Assembly: GCF_019399895.1 (NCBI RefSeq)
Contig: NC_091871.1
Location: forward strand, 2,633,001 to 2,697,000
Length of the DNA: 64,000 nt
From: Cardiocondyla obscurior
Lineage: Eukaryota; Arthropoda; Insecta; Hymenoptera; Formicidae
Reading direction: 5' to 3'
In this document: positions 13,184 through 25,459 of the stretch, in pieces
Position numbering within the stretch: position 1 is the first letter of the stretch
How the letters are laid out: each line of letters starts with the position of its first letter
The notes under the pieces: generated by a model
Databases searched by the model: none
Told to the model about the DNA's origin: nothing
What the model saw: only the letters and a program-made list of their open reading frames with translations
Made by a program: the position numbers and the translations under genes

Positions 13184-15352
13184 TATGGAAATAGGAAAGT
13201 GAGGTAAGAGAAAAAAAAAAGTGGAAAGAAAGCAAATGTACCTTCGTCATTGAAAACGTAACGGAATCAGCACATTTATTTGAAAATTCCTCGTGCGTAT
13301 ATATTCGAAAGGATCGTATCAGTCTAACGCGCTACGCACCGTCGATTACTTAGTTAGCGCTATTAATAATATGTATACATAAATAGGCGATTTAACGATC
13401 GATTGAAGCACGAGATAAAATATTCAGAGATAATAAAAAACACAACAAGGGGCAAGTACAGTGTACAATAGAATTTGGAACGACAGTCGATATAAAAACA
13501 ACAACCATGCCTGACAATTATCTCTTGGCTACAAAGCGCCAGTCCACGCATTCCTTCGTTATAAATCTTATAAGAAGATTGCGATATATTCCACCTTCGA
13601 GTACATCTTTTTTTTTTTCTTTTTTTTTCTTTTTTTTTACACGAGCAACTTTTTTTTTAATAAATTATATTAGAGATGTATATACATATATATCCACACG
13701 TAAATACATATAAATACTATATGCATATATATGTATATCTGTTTTAGTAGAAACTACTAATTTCACATCAAGTAAAATAGCAAATAAGCGAATTTATGGT
13801 TCTATCCGAGTTTTCATTTATATTTGGATATTAAATATATATTATGTTATTAAAATGTAGTGCCCATAATGATTTTCGAATATCTATATATGTATATATA
13901 CACATGATGTTGACGGCAATAACTTATTGAAATTAAATAATTATTAATAAATTGCAAGAAAAATAGGAACTCTAAAGTTTTTTTTCATAGCAAAATGCAA
14001 ATATGAAATATTTCGAAGAGCAATGTAATCTCATTAATCGCGAGCATACATTTATTTGTCAGTTGTTTCAATTTATTCTATATTAAAAAACAAAATTAAC
14101 GAAATTTCGCTATATTAAATTTTGTTATAATAATTGTGCGTCTTTAACAAATTCCGTCCAACATCTAATAAATAACGGGTCTACAAAAAGGTATAAAACT
14201 TTACAAAACAAGTAGCATCCGATTACATGCGTAATCACAAATAGAATATGCTGTATTGCTTTATATTAAAAAAATATAACAGCAATAATAATATTCAATT
14301 TTGCTAAGGAGTTTAATGATTTGTATTACCTCAGACTTTTCGACGTTGATCAACTTCGTTGCTCGTGTTAAAATGCATAATTTTTGCATTTGAAAATTTG
14401 TGCCAGCATGAAATTACAACTTTCCCGGTTTATTTACAATTATTTACTTATATTTATACCACTTTCGTATCGACTCATTTTTTTTTGTCTCAACGATAGA
14501 TTTTTCCTCAGTCGACTAGCATCGTCACACGTTTATACTTACGATTATTACGTTGTTGCATATAAAATAAATTCAATATACGATTAAGAATAAAATCTAA
14601 CTTTCTGTTCGTTTTTAATAATTTGTTACATCATGTGAAGATGTACACCAGCATTTTAGGGGATGTGAAACGAAAGTTTGAGCCAGGGAGCACGCTTGTA
14701 ATGTAACATGAAAATTGTATACCCTAATGCCGAAAGGCACGGAATAAAATTTGTCTAACTTCAGAACTTTTAATAAGCATCATAAGAAATCACGGAAATA
14801 TTAAATCAATGAGTCAGCCGCCATTGAGCGCACCCAGATGCTTCCAGGATAAAAGTTGCGGAGATAATATATAGGCCCATTAGATTAACATTTTTAATTA
14901 AAATTATATATTCTTAAATATGACTAATCTTATTTTTTATTAAAAAAAAAAAAAATTTATATGCAACAACCTAATAGGAACAGCAGTTGTTATAATCCCC
15001 CGTTTCCACTTAATCTCATAACCACATGTAGCTCTATACCGACATATACAATATACAAACGCGCATACCACATATTCAATCTCACACTCGCAGTTATACA
15101 TATACACATACACACCTCTAAAAATCGACGCAAGCTCAAGGTAGATCTCAACGTCTCGTTAAGAGCGAAAGTCAAAAGGAGATGATCGCATCCTTCGTGA
15201 TCACCGTCCACTTTTTCAAGTTAACGCGCTACGTCCTCATTGCAATTGAAAAGAGAAGACGAGGTGGAAGTTATGGAAAGCGTCGCCAAAGGAGAGGCCG
15301 TCCGTGATTGACAATATCAGAAGACGCATGTGCAGTCTTCCGAGGCCCTGGC
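13184..15352. other. AT-rich convergent intergenic region
   Basis: This region lies between the 3' ends of CFAP100 (plus) and Arl4 (minus). It is AT-rich with T-tracts near 13610-13660 and A-tracts near 14942, and has no coding similarity. The Arl4 3'UTR should occupy the right part. A minus-strand AATAAA (seen as TTTATT at about 14936-14941) would end it after about 0.4 kb. No other feature was seen. Confidence 0.4.
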
Positions 15353-16662
15353 CTACCTGGCCCGTTTCCGATTAAGTTTCGCCAGCTTGCGTCGCTTCAA
15401 AATTAACTGATACAAAGTATCCAAGCCTTCGTGAAGTCCTTCGCCCGTAATAGCACACGCTGGTTGAACGCGAATACAAGAACTACCCGGCATGCCGGCT
15501 AGTTCTAGCACGCCCAAATGTTTCTCCAGCTCGCCGACTTCTTTCGCACCTGTGTAACAAAGAGTTTGTTAACGAAATGAAGCAGATCGTAAGTATACCT
15601 ATATTACTCTTATTAAATTTCTTCTCTATTCTGCTATTTAATAAGTTATAAACTGAAATTTTAATAAAAGCTGCGATATTTTAATAAATAAATTCGTGTA
15701 AAATTTGTATATCAAATATTTATGTGAAGCTGATTTGCAGCCACTCATATTTTTTATGCAGCTTCCCCTAATGTGCGATGTAACTTTTGAAAGATGCATA
15801 CACGTTTGTGACGACAAGGAAATGACTAACGCAATCGCACACGCTACGGTCATTTAGACCAACTGTTACCGAACGTAATCGAGTTTACGCACAAAAACAA
15901 GCGTAAAATATAAATCTGCTACGTCACATTATACAATAAGAATAAAGAAAAGAATCCGTTAAACAAGTACGACACTGCCTACAAAAGTGAAAAATATGAT
16001 TCAAGAGGAAAAATAGAATAAGAAGTTTTTTTCTGACTAAAAAGACTTGTCCTTCGGAACGTAATAACTAGTCTAGACTTGGAGACGTAATTTAAAATCA
16101 TATCCAGTACCAGGTAAATCTTGTTTGTTGGCGAGAATTAAAATCGGCACGCCCGCATTGTCCGGACTCCTCGCTGTCCTAGTGAGCTCCATTTTCGCTT
16201 CTTCGAGCCGCTCAATGTCGCAAGAATCGACGACAAAAATGATACCGTCGGTGCATCTCGTATAAGACTTCCAAAGCGGCCGTAGCTTCTCTTGTCCGCC
16301 AACATCCCACACGAGAAAATTGACACCTGCATTTTAAACGTAAGATTGCGTTGTAATCAGGAAAATTCTCCGCTCTACTCAACGAACGACTCTGCCGTTG
16401 AGAGGGCAAGAACCTAAGGTTCGGTAGGAGGCGAAGGGATGAAAAACGTACCTTTAGCTTTCCCGATGCCGCCGCGAATTCTCTCGCAATTGAAGCCGAT
16501 GGTCGGCACGGTGTTGAGGTACTGATCGAATTTAAGTCGATACAGGGCAGTCGTCTTCCCGGCGCTGTCGAGACCAAGCATGGCCACGTGGAGCGGAGTT
16601 CCCGTGGGAAGTGCTTCAAGCAGACCACCGGTCGTGCCGCTTCTGCCCATCCCAGCACCCAT
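15353..16662 (-). CDS. Arl4: ADP-ribosylation factor-like GTPase 4
   Basis: Small Arf-family GTPase. ARL4 proteins act at the plasma membrane, where they recruit cytohesin Arf-GEFs and affect actin and migration. Exons 16662-16452, 16326-16111 and 15549-15353 keep phase and give 207 aa, close to the family's usual 190-200. Visible motifs are Gly2 for N-myristoylation, P-loop GLDSAGKT (about 30-37), switch I PTIGFN, switch II WDVGGQEKLRPLWKSYTRCTD, NKQD, and a CAI motif near the end. The segment WDVGGQEKLRPLWKSYTRCT is essentially that of vertebrate ARL4A/C/D. The basic tail KRRKLAKLNRKRAR fits ARL4's polybasic membrane and nuclear targeting sequence. All splice sites are good consensus (GTACGT, GTACTG; both acceptors preceded by CAG). 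Confidence 0.95.
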
Positions 16663-16886
16663 CCTCCTTCCTCCCCTATCTCGTTCTTTTTGCTTCCTCT
16701 TCCTACTGGCGACTCTCTTTCTTTCTCGCTCGTTCTCCTTTCTATTTCGTTCCCGTATGACCTAGCATTTAGATTTCCTTCTTCCCATCCGCCCCACGCG
16801 CGAGAGATACCTCTCTTCTCCAAATTCAACCTACGACGCCCGTAAAAGGACTCCCGCCGTCGCGAAGCCGTCCACTACCGCATCGT
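16663..16886 (-). promoter_or_regulatory. Arl4: Arl4 5'UTR with splice acceptor and minimal uORF
   Basis: On the minus strand a good 3' splice site (TTGCTTTTCAG, ending at 16887) precedes the Arl4 start by 224 b, so this is probably the 5'UTR part of a spliced exon. Just inside it lies ATGCGGTAG, a two-codon uORF that could lower translation of Arl4. The rest is purine-rich on the minus strand, with no ATG-initiated long frame. Confidence 0.5.
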
Positions 16887-16987
16887 CTGAAAAGCAAGCG
16901 TGTTCCAAGTTTTTAACGCTCCTCGACCGGTTTCCGCGCGAAACGCGCGCAGGTGCGCGGACCTAAAGTATCTCGTCTAATAAGTAG

Positions 16988-17009
16988 GACCCCGATTTCG
17001 ATCGGGGTC
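16988..17009. repeat. Perfect 9-bp hairpin with TTCG loop
   Basis: GACCCCGAT, then TTCG, then ATCGGGGTC: a perfect inverted repeat with a UUCG-type tetraloop, about 100 b beyond the Arl4 5'UTR acceptor and inside the inferred intron. In RNA it would be a very stable hairpin, and it is the same on both strands. Function unknown. Confidence 0.5.
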
Positions 17010-19220
17010 AATGTCACTTTCGGTGCTTGACCAAAACCGACTGTCGAGTCCCGATTTTACATCTCGCAGTCGCTTGATTTAGGTGCAAAAAAATAAAAAA
17101 TAAAAAAACCTCCGCTTAATATGCAAACGTATGCGGCTACAGGCGTGCACGCATACGGATCGTAGAAATTCGTTTCGAGGAAAACTTTCACCCTCCTTTT
17201 GTCGGACTTTCCGCTCGTGAATAATCGGTAATTCGCTCATTAGCGTATCTACCGCGCGGATCGAGCTCATTATTTATATCGCTTAGGCCGTATCCTCGAA
17301 CAATGTATCATTGTCTCGTGCAAAGTGGGCTGCGCGGCGCGACGAGGGAAATAGAATCGATCCTTTTCGGGACCGGTTCCTGCGACGAGAACTGAACGAG
17401 TCCGAATAATCCGGTTTGCTTGTGCCGTGGACCGTTTCTAGGTAACATCTTCTTCCGTCTTCGTCGCTAACTGGGCGAACTTTCTCTAACGCCTCCCGTC
17501 TTCCTTTTTTTTTTCCGCACGTATACAAGAATTTCCTTAGCGATCGCAACGATTGCAACAGTTATATGCGCATCTCGTCTTTCTGGATATTGGCAATATT
17601 TCAATCCTCCCTCTCCGCGTTCTCGGAAAATGCCTATAAAAAGTTTAAAGCAGCAATACATTTCGCTATGACATGCCGGATGGCTTTTTTTTTCCTTTTT
17701 ATATTATTCAACTGTTGTAATTTATAGCCGCCTCGGGGAACGACGATCGTCCACGCGCACGTGCAAAAGTAGGTAAATCAAATCGAACCCGCGGAGCGAA
17801 AGGAAGGAAACGTCCAGTGAAATCGGATGTCTCGAGTCCCCGGGAAAATGCGGGCCAGAAGTTTACCGTGAAACGTAAACGCGTAATATAGGCCCGGCGA
17901 AACTTTTAGAGATGCGTCAGCTATGAGTTTCTTACGGCGCGAGAGTTCGCGGAACTTCGAGGAATGTTGTCCCGCGATATCAAGTCGTTTCAAAGTCTCG
18001 AACTCTGGATGCCAGCGGCGGGTCCATTGTGCTTAATGAAGCTCGTTGCCAAAGTGCGGGCCGCAAACTTAGCACAGAGCAAACCACGTCGCGAACGGCG
18101 ATATTTACTGAAATATATATCCCTTTCTCACGCGAGGGCAACGCGGCTGCTTCAGATTTCGCAAATTAAAGATTTTTTTTTTTTTTAATATCTTGACCGC
18201 TGGTACCGCATTTTGTCAAGCACGACGTGCTGACGGCCAGCTTAAACAATTGTTTAAAAATAGCAAACGAAAGAAACTATTGTAAAATTTCATCGGAAGC
18301 TATAAGCCTCTTCAAGAACTACAGAATCTTATAGTTTAGCAAGCGGGACCAAGATGGAATCTTTTCATTCTTTTTTTTTTTTTTATAACGAGGGACCAAC
18401 TCCGGGAGTCCAGGAGTTCCCCGCCAATTCTTGACACCGAGAATCACCGATGCGGAGCAACGTGTGTCGGTGCCGGAGAGTAGTCGGTGCTGGCTGTTTC
18501 GAATGGTGCATTATCGACTTGCCAAGAGGCGCGTGCGCCACGTCGCGCCGTTTTATGCCTCCGTATTCTTGCCGCGTGTGCGAGCGTACACGTTTATCGC
18601 CGTACACATGTGCAATCATGACTTTGTACATCTCTGTCCTCCAATATTCATTTTAGGAGTCGTGCGATCGAAATAATCTCGAGTCGAGCCGCGGAATCGC
18701 AAATGAAAAGTCAGCCTAAAAAAAAGAAAAAATAATAAAAAAGAAAAAAGAAAACGGAAAGAAAAAGCCGCTTCAAAACTCTATCCTCTGTTCTTCCTTT
18801 CCTCCCTCGAACAACGTGAGATTTTAATAGATTATGACACATACGAATTCCAACTCTCTGTGTGCTTTAAATAAATATGTTACAAGGCGCTAGACGTTCT
18901 CGCATTAACATGCTACGCGTGAATATTAATATAATTGTCGATCATCGGGTGACTGACCGGCGGATGTGCGCTTTAATCAATAATCAATCGGACCGATAAC
19001 GAATCGCGACGTTCCCGCTGGATTCTGGCAAACTTCTGGCCCTGTAAACATGGAATTCTGCCGTAAAAAATATTCATCTTGTATCATTTTATTATTCCTA
19101 CGTATCGCCGTGCTTCAAAAGAATTAACCCATCTATTCCCTATGAAATAAAACTCGCCCGTTCCTTACTTATTTACATGATATTTACGTTACAACCCACG
19201 CCAGCCAAGTGGGCTCTCTG

Positions 19221-19316
19221 CAATCTACGAACCAGTCTGATACCATGTACTCGCGGAGGATGGCCTAATAACGCTAAAGCCTGTATCAGACTGCGGTATC
19301 GGGGATTGTGGATTGC
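19221..19316. repeat. Inverted repeat with 11-bp perfect core (hairpin candidate)
   Basis: CAGTCTGATAC at 19233-19243 and its exact complement GTATCAGACTG at 19283-19293 are separated by 39 b. Outside these, GCAATC on the left and GATTGC on the right can also pair. The size (about 95 b) and flanking pairing are loosely pre-miRNA-like, but the apical loop is large. It does not match any conserved insect miRNA that I recognise. Confidence 0.4.
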
Positions 19317-21258
19317 GACCTGGAGATTAAAATTCAACTAACTGGAACGACACGGATTAATTTTAAACCTGTCTGGCTGATCGAATTCTAATCTACGATC
19401 TTCAATGCCGCGGCCTGATACGAGTTTTAAGATAATGGGGAGCTCGTACATACGTTCGTTCGTTCCACCTCTGATGCGAGTAGCTTCGAAAAAAATTTTA
19501 CCTTCGCCAATATCGACCGCTTTATTTACACCGCTTCGTTATAGCCCGTGATTATTCGCGAAATAAATTGAAACGCTTACGACGAGCCTTCGCAAGCCCG
19601 AGAATAATGCGAAAGTTTTATCTCATTTGTAAACTAATGAATGGACGTGAATAAATTTTTTTTCTCAACGTACGTTTTGTTTGCTTTCGTAGAAACCAAG
19701 TAAAACTAAAAAAAAAAAAAAATTAAGAAACGCAAATAATTTTATAGAGATGATTTTAATGAATTAAGGCAAGCGACACTTTGTTGATTGCACTGTGAAT
19801 TAAAAGCAGGCTGCAATCTTTTAAAATGTCATTTTAGCGGTACAGCTAAAAAAAAAAACAAGAAAAGAAATTAAAAAATTAAATTAAAAAATTGAAGGGG
19901 ATGTCGAGATAGAAAAATAGCGGACGAAAATCTGAATTCCTCAGCGCCTCTTTAAGATAAGCGACGTTGCGCTGAAATTCTCGATCAAATTACGACAACA
20001 TCTGATACCAAACGCGACTAGCGCGGGTCGTACTAGCGTCTTGGTTTAGTTACGACATTATTAGAGTTACTTTGCACCAACTTTAATTATCCCAATCAGT
20101 AATTACCTCGGCCGGTAGAATTATTTGCCGTGAGATTATCTAATTATGGCATATGTGCTCTCTAATCTGATCTTCCTTCTTTCCGCGTATTAAGCTACGA
20201 AAAATTAACTATTCCATTCGTAGTAACGAGATAATACAGGTGTCGTTTAGAACGTTAATCGTCTAAACTTATCAGAATTTAAATCAGGAAACTTTTTTTC
20301 TCCCATAAAAAAAAATTTTCCTAATTCAGAAGAGACGCAGTTGTGAAATAAGTCATCGTGCCTTCGCATGTGGAAAGTGTAGGTCCTTGAAACAAATTCG
20401 CAACTTATTCGACGTACCCCTCTTATAATTATGATTTCCTGGAGAAGATTAAGCGTTAAATCAAACTTAATTTGCGTTATTAAACGTGTATCCTCAGCAG
20501 CTTTGATAGCCGAGCTGAATGAATGCCAGAGAATGTAAAATTTCATTTAACTTCCAAAGAATGAATTAATTTAACTTGTTCAAACGAGTGAATACACGAA
20601 TGGAAATATATTCTACAGGTTCAAAACGACGTGTGGCAATTCTGCGGTATACATAAAGTCGCTTTTAATCGTCCGATATTAAAGAATTAAAAATAACTGA
20701 AAATAAAACACGTTTGAAAGCACAAACAAAAAAGTGAATATGATATCAGAATATTAATATTTTTATAATTAATGCATATACGTAATAACGTATCCTTTTC
20801 GTTTATATATAACAATATTATCTATTTTAATATAAAAATAATTATTCTTTTAAACGGACATGCAGAATTACTATTGTGCAATATTACTTGTCGAGTTTAC
20901 TGTCCTTATCTATGGTGTTTCATTCGTTGATCTAGCATTTTTCACACGTGATCTTTGCACACGCGTGCGTGCCTGATTATGGAAAATTAATTACTTCTGC
21001 ATGAAAAGCTTGAGCTTCTTGCTCAACTCGGAGAGAAAAAGTTGACGTGAGTTATTTTTAAAAGCGTTACAGACTACAAACTCGTCATGAAGCTCGACTG
21101 ATGCCGCAATCAGTCGGAAAAATGTGGCAAGGAGAAGATTAAACTAACGTTACGATCGTAAGTACAAATGTAAATGTTGTGACCTGTAAAAAATTCGAAT
21201 ATAATCCTACGACACATCAGGAGCAGTTATAATCGAATAGTGCTCCACGCATTAAACA

Positions 21259-21288
21259 TATATATATATATATATACATATATGTAAA
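21259..21288. repeat. (AT)n microsatellite
   Basis: Alternating AT/TA run of about 30 b with a few interruptions, next to a GC-rich hairpin and the CpG island. Confidence 0.7.
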
Positions 21289-21289
21289 A

Positions 21290-21324
21290 CACCGCGATGT
21301 AAGCTCGCCGTTCTCATCGCGGTG
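21290..21324. repeat. 10-bp perfect inverted repeat at the CpG-island edge
   Basis: CACCGCGATG and CATCGCGGTG flank a 15-b loop. It sits exactly between an AT microsatellite and a CpG-rich island. Function unknown; possibly a dimer binding site or RNA hairpin. Confidence 0.5.
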
Positions 21325-21536
21325 CCGTTAATAAAATGGCACGGAAGTCACGAAATTTCTCGCTTCCGATGCGTTTCTACGCGTCGGGGACTAATCTCGA
21401 TCTCGGGGGGCCTCCTCTGCGAGAAGCGCGTCGGGTGAGCGAGAAAATTTTGGGGCGCGTCGCGGCGCTGGCTTGCATCGCCACTTCTAGAGTATCGAGA
21501 ATCGTCGACGTCGCATCAAGACTTACCGTGCTAGAT

Positions 21537-21900
21537 CCGAAGGTGCGACTCGCGTCCGCGGGCATGTCCGGATTCCCAGATTGCCACCGGAAGAGGAGCA
21601 CTGACCCACTTGGCAGTACGCACTCGCTGGGATGGAATCGCTCGAGCCGCGCCGTCCGCGGGGAAGCCTCGTACGCGGTAACGGAATCACCGAGCGCGTC
21701 CGCACGACCAGGAACTGCGAGGTGAACTAACGCCGTCGCAAGCTGACTCCACCGAGCGCCAGCCTCTCGGCCCAGCACTCTCCAACGGTCCCAGTAGCAC
21801 TCAGCAGCAGGCCAGCAGTGCCAGCGTCGCCAGCGACTCGCCACAGTCGCCAACCGCCAACTCGCCTGACTCGCGAACGCGAACTCGCCTGACTCCGCCA
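21537..21900 (-). promoter_or_regulatory. Arl4: CpG island with inferred Arl4 non-coding first exon
   Basis: A GC-rich, CpG-rich block of about 600 b (21320-21920) with overlapping open frames on both strands, none of them protein-like. On the minus strand it contains the consensus donor CACG/GTAAGT at 21537/21536. The next minus-strand transcript with an unmatched acceptor is Arl4 (16887). I therefore infer an Arl4 first exon and promoter here. The right boundary (transcription start) is only approximate. The stretch 21901-22271 is mixed-composition spacer. Confidence 0.4.
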
Positions 21901-22271
21901 CTCACCACACTTCACTCACATTCACGCGAGCGAAAGTAGGTAGCTTCTTGATTTGCCGCGCACCGGCAGCACCGTTATTCCATATTTCCATCAGCCTTGG
22001 AAGCTGGAACGTAACAGATGAAGCACTTCGCCACCGACTCCCGGTGCGCACCCTGGCGAAAATGTGGGAGGTGCAAAATTATATTCACGATGGCCGCGAA
22101 ACATGGCAGTACCTTCACGCGCGCCGACATGCAGGTATCGGCAGCTATCTTCGTTTCATTCGTAGTCTGTGACGAACCTTCGGCCCTTGGCGGCATTTCG
22201 CGGATGGATTGAACGGCGAACAACGACAATTGTGAGTGTTGCTCGAGACTTGATAAGATACGGACGTTTAA

Positions 22272-22676
22272 ATTACTAAAGCCATTTCTTTAGGCATTAG
22301 TTCAGGCTCTTGTTCTTGTGGTTTTTCGAAACAAGATATTAATCATATTGTATTTCACTGTCCTCTCGCTGCTGAGAAATCTTCTAATTTGGTCAAATTT
22401 ATTTCAGGAAAATTTCCTCAAAACCCTCATGACATTTTTCCTTTGCTCATTAAACCTATCCCTAAATTCGTTAGACTCCTTTCCTCCTTTTTTAAGTCCC
22501 TGGACTTAAATATCTGATTAATCCAATTCAAACATACCGCTCTATGCTACTCAACACAAGACATGGCGGCTGAGCCGCCAACCAATACGAACTACTAAAT
22601 CAAGATTTTGCAAATGGCCGGATCGTATCCATGTTGGAAATGAGTGCCATCTAATAGAAGAAGAAGAAGACACAAT
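22272..22676 (+). mobile_element. 5'-truncated 3' end of a non-LTR retrotransposon
   Basis: An in-frame stretch from 22272 to the stop at 22515-22517 encodes the C-terminal tail of a LINE ORF2 protein. It has the zinc-knuckle-like pattern C-x-C-x8-H-x4-C in SCSCGFSKQDINHIVFHC, followed by a Phe/Pro-rich tail, as in Jockey/I/R1-type elements after the reverse transcriptase or RNase H region. A short 3'UTR follows, with a perfect palindromic hairpin (GGCGGCTGAGCCGCC), ending in a (GAA)n tail at about 22660-22676. Upstream the frame is closed by TAA at 22269-22271, and no RT motifs remain, so this is a dead-on-arrival 5'-truncated copy. The clade is not certain. Confidence 0.65.
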
Positions 22677-23256
22677 ATCAGACAACCCATTTTTTAACTT
22701 AAAATAATTACAATTGAAATAATACGAGTCACATTTCAACAATATAATAATTTAATACGCAAATAAGACGCTTAATAATACATTCGTTGAGTTTGTAATA
22801 AATAATAACCCAGAAAACGCGTACAAAATATTTCTTATTTTACACCTTGTAAAATAAGTACAAAAGATGTTATCCCATATGCTGGAAAATTTTATAACAA
22901 GCATGCCGAGGCAACACATTCAACAATAATCCAGTCTTATTTAACCGTGTATACGTAATAAGTGACATTTCATAATATATTGTCATTTCTCGTATCTCAC
23001 AATAAAAATTATTCCTATTATTCCCATTAATTCTTTAGGCTACCGTGATGTGATACTGTTGTAATCCCAAAATATCTACGTATAATACCATGTGCTTAAA
23101 AATGTATTTCTTACCGAAAGCTAATAAACATTAGTCTTTCTAAAGTCACATTGGCTTTGTAAAATATTCTTAATTTTACACAGCCGCGCAGAATTTTTAA
23201 ATCGTTGTCCTATGCAAATTATTAATTGTATGCTGTATATAAACGTTACTTTCACT
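22677..23256. other. AT-rich spacer and probable MPDU1 3'UTR
   Basis: AT-rich DNA between the retrotransposon remnant and the MPDU1 stop codon. No coding similarity. The right-hand part is expected to be the minus-strand MPDU1 3'UTR. Confidence 0.4.
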
Positions 23257-24610
23257 TTAGCTTTTTTTTTTGAGTTTTTCTTTGCCCTTTACATCCGCGT
23301 TCCAATAATAAAGAAGCTGAGCTACTATTATACCGTTTGCCAAAGTGGAGCATATGTACATCGTTATCATAGTTGTGTCACCAGTTTCTTGAATAGAAGT
23401 AAAAATTCGTGCAAGAGAACCGAAGAAGAGCATAAAACATGTTACTGCCGATAACTGGCCGGTATTTCCATTGCTGTAATTTGTATAGGCTTGCACAAAC
23501 TGCAATTCCACAAAGTATAGATCAATACATTTGCAATATACACATGTATACAAGATATTCTCCAAAGCAGATAATTTACACATACCTTGCTTATAAGAAC
23601 AATAGGTATATTCATTGCTTGACATGCCCAAAGAACATGAATAGGAGTTAGTCCGCTATTAGCGGCACAAATTACTGCTAAATAAGCAGAAAGAAATGCA
23701 GTTGCTTTGGCTGTTTCCCCATTGTAATGCATTACTAAAAGAGCAATTATTAAAGTTTGAATCCCTAAAAATACTCCATCTCCCCAAGCACTGAAATTAA
23801 TACCAATGACAAATAAATACATTTGTAAGATAATATAAATAAACTAGTATACTTTATATATTTAATAAAATTATTTACCTAAATGGAAATTTATTACAAA
23901 AACTGTAGGAAGACATGGCTGTGATAGCAAATAAATCCAATAATACACTAAAGACATTTATTCCTTTGCCGCTTTTATTTTTTAGAATTTTCATAATTTG
24001 AGGTATCTTCACTAAAAACAAAAAAAAAATATATATATTAATATATTTAAATAAAACATGTGGAATAAAAATATAATTTAAATAATAAATTGTAAAATTG
24101 CTTTATACAATTGAATGTTTGCATTAATATAAGATGCAATATATTTGTTATAATAATTAGATTTTAAAAAATTATCAAGTTAATAAGATGTCTCATATAT
24201 TCTCACAATAAAATAAAATATCTCTGCACCTAGAAGTAATTTACTAACCAAGCAAAGAACCTCCAATGATACCTAATCCTAGAGTTTTGCTCAATGTTGC
24301 CTTGAAGCATCCGGCTAAAACATTACAGAATACTCATTAAAAACTAATTAACAATTTTTTGACAAATTATCAACAAATATCATGCTTGTTCTATATAAAG
24401 AAAATAATAAGACTCACAAATCTTTAAAACAAAGTAATTTCTTTAATTTTAAACCCTAGAACGAAACTAGACGTGAAAGAAAAGCTCGTGATAAAGCTGG
24501 AATGTTTCCAGAGCGAACGTACCATGAAGAAAATTGAACTTGTCGAAATATTCTGTTATGCATTTCTGAGTAAATAAAAGTAACGCCGCTTTTCTGATAT
24601 GTTGTTCCAT
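23257..24610 (-). CDS. MPDU1: Mannose-P-dolichol utilization defect 1 protein
   Basis: ER multi-pass membrane protein of the PQ-loop family (hamster Lec35). It is needed for use of dolichol-phosphate mannose and glucose in N-glycan, GPI and C-mannose synthesis. Exons 24610-24523, 24314-24249, 24011-23879, 23790-23586 and 23499-23257 keep phase and give 244 aa; human has 247. Recognisable segments are KTLGLGIIGGSLLVKIPQI (first PQ loop), SAWGDGVFLGIQTLIIALLV, YSNGNTGQLSAVT, FFGSLARIFTSIQETGD and the last helix ANGIIVAQLLYYWN. A lysine-rich C-terminus (KEKLKKKS) follows, as in orthologues. Seven hydrophobic segments are expected. The ATG was chosen because MEQHIRKAALLLF leads directly into the conserved FTQKC region. 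Confidence 0.95.
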
Positions 24611-25434
24611 ATTGCCACGACTTGTTCTGCACTCATCTACTGTACTATCTCACGATATAAATGCACATGGAATGTAAGGAAAGCTCGTAGACGATAAAGC
24701 TCGGGAGACTTGCTGTAATCAACTATAATCGTATGAATATTAACGGTAATAGACGATAAGCAAATCTTTTTGCAGACGCGTGCCTTGCCAACTCACGTTT
24801 AGTTGACATTGACGCCTCGGTGGAGTCGGTGGTGACACTCACCAACTACATAGCACAAAAATCGATTGACACGGATGGTAAGGCGAAAAACATCGGCGGA
24901 GCAAAATAGTGTATTTTTTTCATTGCGCTGCTGGAAAAATAAAAGTACAACGGCTTTAATCGAAAATGTATTGTACAATACATATATTAGAAATGGGTGT
25001 TGCAGAATTTTAATAACGTTTAGTTTTAATGTACATAAAAAAGAAGAGCGGAATCAAATTCCTGAAAAATGCTACTATTGTTGGAGAACGAAACATTTTT
25101 GCACTGCGTGCTAAAGGTCGCGTAACCTTGACATTCGCTCGATACAAATAATGCCTGTAAGTTAAAAATAAGAAACTGGCAGATAGTATCTCGGCAATCA
25201 AAAAGTTGAGAAATTAGAAAGTTGTTAAAATGAACATTCAAATAAAGCAACTTTTTAATTTTATTTATATATATATATTTTTTTTTTTTATTTTAATTTT
25301 ACAAGAATTATTTGTAGAAATCCATTCGCATTCTGTTATTAATTTGTTTATATTAATTTTTTATTTATTTATTATTTCTTTTTTATGCACCCAATAAGAT
25401 ATTTCATCTTTCACTTGTTTTTCAGGTTTTCCAG

Positions 25435-25459
25435 AGTCACCGATTGTCCGTCGGTGACT
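25435..25459. repeat. Perfect 9-bp hairpin
   Basis: AGTCACCGA and TCGGTGACT flank a 7-b loop, in otherwise AT-rich sequence. Not a histone 3' stem-loop (wrong sequence). Function unknown. Confidence 0.5.

Larger units (their letters stand above)
16887..21536 (-). other. Inferred Arl4 first intron
   Basis: About 4.65 kb between the acceptor at 16887 and a strong minus-strand donor at 21536 (CACG followed by GTAAGT). No protein-coding similarity on either strand. It contains several inverted repeats, listed separately, and A/T homopolymer tracts near 18170, 18370, 19710 and 19850. The alternative is that this is ordinary intergenic DNA and the two splice sites belong to different transcripts. 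Confidence 0.4.
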
